This document shows positions 5,032 to 7,078 of a stretch of DNA of 7,078 nt, in pieces (the first letter of the stretch is position 1; each line of letters begins with the position of its first letter). The translations under genes were made by a program, and so were the position numbers. The stretch spans positions 1 to 7,078 of the forward strand of contig JACZVE010000163.1 of the NCBI GenBank assembly GCA_022572825.1. The letters run 5' to 3'. Source of the DNA: SAR324 cluster bacterium. Its GTDB lineage: Bacteria > SAR324 > JACQKK01. The notes below the pieces were generated by a model, which ran no database searches, was not told the DNA's origin, and saw only the letters and a list, made by a program, of their open reading frames with translations.

Positions 5032-5661
5032 TTACTTGACCACGCCGGGGCGGGCCGAGACCTGCTCGTGCCAGCGCCTGGCGTTGCGGTGGGAATTCTC
5101 CAGCCCCATCTTGATGATGCGGGAGAAATCCACGGCCACCAGGGCGGTGATATCGGCCACGGAGAACCGCTCCCCGGCCACGTACTCGCTTTCTCCCAGC
5201 CGCTGGTCGAGCATGTCGAAGAAGCGCGCCACCCGCGCCCGGCCGCGCTCGGCCAGCCCGGGAATCTGCTCCACGTCCACGGGGCCCGTGAGCGCGCGCG
5301 ACTTGAAGTGCGGGTTGCCGTTGCGCAGGGCTTCCGCCACGGGAAAAAAGCCGTCCATCTCCGCTATGTGGTCCCACATGGCCACGCGCGCCCGGTCGGC
5401 GGCGTCCACGCCCATCAGGTTCGGCTCGGGATAGACCTCCTCCAGGTAGCGGCAGACCGCAGTGGCCTCGCAGATGCACGTGCCATCGTCCAGTGCCAGC
5501 ACCGGCACGGTGGCCCGGGGATTGACCTTAGCGAATTCCATGCCGAGATGCTCCCGGCTCCCCAGGTCCACGTCCACCGTGGGGAGTTCGATTCCCTTTT
5601 CGGCGAGGAAAATGCGCACCCGGCGCGGGCTGGGCGCGGTCTTGCAGTCATAGAATTTCAT
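5032..5661 (-). CDS. Glutathione S-transferase family protein
   Basis: The product has 209 residues, the normal length for a cytosolic bacterial GST. The N-terminal thioredoxin-like domain (about 1-80) begins MKFYDCKTAPSPRRVRIFLAEKG. S11 is the likely catalytic residue, as in serine-type GSTs. P53 in TVPVL is the expected cis-proline, and E65 in ICEATAVCRYLEE marks the glutathione site, where alanine replaces the serine often found next to the glutamate. The all-helical C-terminal domain (about 90-205) contains the N-capping box motif FSVADITA. Such enzymes join glutathione to electrophiles or act in related thiol chemistry; the substrate cannot be told from sequence. AGGAG at 5671-5675, nine bases upstream, supports the start. 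It appears to be a single-gene unit, preceded by a candidate terminator of the upstream gene and followed by a gene-free stretch without a clear terminator. Family is certain, subclass is not. Confidence 0.93.
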   Translation of the reverse strand: MKFYDCKTAPSPRRVRIFLAEKGIELPTVDVDLGSREHLGMEFAKVNPRATVPVLALDDGTCICEATAVCRYLEEVYPEPNLMGVDAADRARVAMWDHIAEMDGFFPVAEALRNGNPHFKSRALTGPVDVEQIPGLAERGRARVARFFDMLDQRLGESEYVAGERFSVADITALVAVDFSRIIKMGLENSHRNARRWHEQVSARPGVVK

Positions 5662-5751
5662 CGTTTCAAGCTCCTGTCTGGCCGGACGACCAGCAGGGTC
5701 CCGTTCAGACCATGGCCGCTTGGTGCGGCAAACGCCCCCGAACCCCGGCGC

Positions 5752-5791
5752 AAAAAAATCCCCTGATCCTCACTGCCTATCACAGGAGGGG
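5752..5791 (-). terminator. Candidate intrinsic terminator downstream of the TPR protein gene
   Basis: Read on the minus strand, CTCC and TGAT pair with ATCA and GGGG (one U-G pair, a two-base bulge, and an 11-base loop), followed by a single A and seven T residues. It lies about 160 bases after the stop of the TPR gene and about 90 bases before the GST start, so it would separate the two transcripts. The T-run is convincing and the stem is modest. The rest of the 292-base gap holds a purine-rich tract (about 5783-5850) and no gene. Confidence 0.5.
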
Positions 5792-5953
5792 GTAAGGCGG
5801 AAGGAAGGACGAGGGCGGAAAGGAACGAGTGGTTTGGATGGAGGTCAGGGGGATCGAATCACTGGGCACGTTACGATTTCCGGCCACGCCCGCCTCACGC
5901 CCCTGCCCCGGTATTGAACTCTTTGTGAACGGTGTGTGACAGTTGGGGCGGCC

Positions 5954-7078
5954 TCACTCCGGCAGACCGGCCTTGGCCAGGTCAGCCAGCAGGCGGTCAA
6001 TTTCGGCCTGCTCCTTAAAGCGCATGAAGTACAATATGTAAATCTTTGGTTTGGGTGGCCACTTCATGCGTCGGCGCTGGTTGTATTCCACCGCTGCGGC
6101 TCGTGCTTCCTCCAACCGTCCGGTAGCGCTGTAGGCGGCAATCAGGAACAGGTGGGATTCTACCCAAATCGGGCTTCGCTCTATTTTTCGTCTTCGCTCT
6201 GTAAGCCCTTTCGCTATCCGGATCGCCTGCCCGTACTGTCCGGCCTGGTAGTAAATTCTGGCGGCTGTGGAAAGGAGCTCATCCGTCGGAAACGGATTGA
6301 GCTCCATCGCTTTCCCGATCTCGGCCAACGCCTCCTCCAACTTTCCCGCGTAGCTCAGGTTGCTCGCCAGCTGCATGCGCCATTCGGCCCCACTCGGCTC
6401 TGCGGTAACGGCCTGTCGGGCATAGCCAACCGCCTCGCCGTGCTGCCTTTTGCTTAGGTACACCAGCCCCAACAGCGCGTAGGGTTCGGCCAGGGTGTCG
6501 TTGAGGGCCATGGTGCGGCCGGCCAGCGCCGCGGCCCGATCCAGCAGCCCTGGGTCGGGGGCGCCGAAACCCGTCCCGTAGCGGTCCTCCCAAAGATAGC
6601 TCCACCCGAGCCCCAACAAGGCCGCCTCGAAATCCGGGTCCAGGATAAGGGCTTTCCCGTACTCTACCCGCGCCAGTTGCATTTCCGCGGATCGGCTTTG
6701 CCGGAACAGCTTTTGCCCGCGCAGGTAGTGGTTCCAGGCCGCCACATTGTCCGTGGTTTTCAGCCGCACGCGCGCGACCTCATCCATGGTGAGGTTCACC
6801 TTCAACGCGGTCACGATCCGCTGGAGGATTTCATCCTGCACGACGAAGAGGTCCGTTGCCTGCCGGACGTAGCGCTCCGCCCAGAGATGGTTGCCGGTCG
6901 CCGCGTCAATGAGCTGCGCCGAGATGCGAATGCGGTTGTCGGCCCTCTGCACGCTGCCTTCCAGCAGGTACCTCACGCCAAGCTCGCGCCCGACCTGCTG
7001 CGCATTGACGGCCTTGCCTTTGTAGGCGAACGAGGAATTGCGCGCCACAACGGATATCCCGGAAATCTTCGACAGGTC
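5954..7078 (-). CDS. TolB/FlgO-like plus TPR domain protein, N-terminus cut by window edge (probable adenylate-cyclase-like or winged-helix regulator)
   Basis: The frame is open through the right edge, giving 374 C-terminal residues. The GTG at 7048 is internal, because in-frame codons DLSKISGISVVA continue upstream. Residues 1-92 carry the pattern VVARNSSFAYKGK, VGRELGVRYLLEGSVQR, RIRISAQLIDAATGNHLWAERY, then a segment ending IVTALKVNLT. This is the TolB-N/FlgO-like domain that usually follows a class III nucleotide cyclase domain or a winged-helix DNA-binding domain. Residues about 105-335 are TPR-type helical repeats (for example LDPDFEAALLGLGWSYL, AEPYALLGLVYLSKRQHGEAVGYARQAV, LSYAGKLEEALAEIGKAMELNP). 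The C-terminus RLLADLAKAGLPE is typical of these proteins. The output domain lies outside the window, so cyclase versus transcription factor cannot be decided. No frameshift is visible. Confidence 0.88.
   Translation of the reverse strand, partial: DLSKISGISVVARNSSFAYKGKAVNAQQVGRELGVRYLLEGSVQRADNRIRISAQLIDAATGNHLWAERYVRQATDLFVVQDEILQRIVTALKVNLTMDEVARVRLKTTDNVAAWNHYLRGQKLFRQSRSAEMQLARVEYGKALILDPDFEAALLGLGWSYLWEDRYGTGFGAPDPGLLDRAAALAGRTMALNDTLAEPYALLGLVYLSKRQHGEAVGYARQAVTAEPSGAEWRMQLASNLSYAGKLEEALAEIGKAMELNPFPTDELLSTAARIYYQAGQYGQAIRIAKGLTERRRKIERSPIWVESHLFLIAAYSATGRLEEARAAAVEYNQRRRMKWPPKPKIYILYFMRFKEQAEIDRLLADLAKAGLPE

Noticed and set aside
4673..5479. 268-codon minus-strand open frame overlapping the GST gene
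   Set aside because: It is an alternate frame of the GC-rich GST gene running into the downstream spacer; the product is Arg/Gly/Pro/Ala-rich with no domain.

Overview
The window suggests a high-GC bacterium, most likely a pseudomonadote or a related soil/aquatic lineage. The evidence is the GC-rich codon use of the flanking genes, a bacterial glutathione S-transferase, and a TolB/FlgO-like plus TPR protein of the kind common in such genomes. This is inference; no rRNA or other phylogenetic marker is present. Apart from two tiny plus-strand ORFs, every recognisable gene is on the minus strand.

Layout from left to right. (1) Positions 1-696 hold the N-terminal 232 codons of a conserved protein with a DGLPVVPPT motif, cut by the left edge. 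(2) About 500 bases without a recognisable gene follow, containing an imperfect dyad and weak promoter-like elements. (3) A pair of very small plus-strand ORFs (36 and 78 codons) lies at 1196-1545; they look translationally coupled, and the second has a very good ribosome binding site. (4) A strongly AT-rich spacer of about 590 bases, with no believable gene, separates them from the convergent operon. (5) A compact minus-strand operon occupies 2135-4396. In order of transcription it encodes a small J-domain protein, a YbjN-like protein, a PspA/IM30 protein and a DUF4178 protein. (6) A 635-base stretch upstream of that operon has no recognisable gene but carries a 32-base imperfect palindrome close to the operon start. 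(7) A glutathione S-transferase gene lies at 5032-5661. (8) A candidate intrinsic terminator at 5752-5791 separates it from the gene upstream. (9) From 5954 to the right edge lies the C-terminal part of a TolB/FlgO-like plus TPR protein, probably the back half of an adenylate-cyclase-like or winged-helix regulator.

The most interesting unit is the PspA operon. PspA belongs to the ESCRT-III-like membrane-remodelling family. Here it is encoded with a J-domain co-chaperone, a YbjN protein (type III secretion chaperone-like fold) and a DUF4178 protein. Three of the four proteins begin with the same short signature, MG(I/L)F followed by a basic/hydrophobic segment, which in PspA is the membrane-binding amphipathic helix. 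A reasonable hypothesis is a membrane-stress module in which DnaK is recruited to the PspA polymer. No pspF, pspB, pspC or sigma-54 promoter was seen, so this is not the classical enterobacterial psp arrangement.
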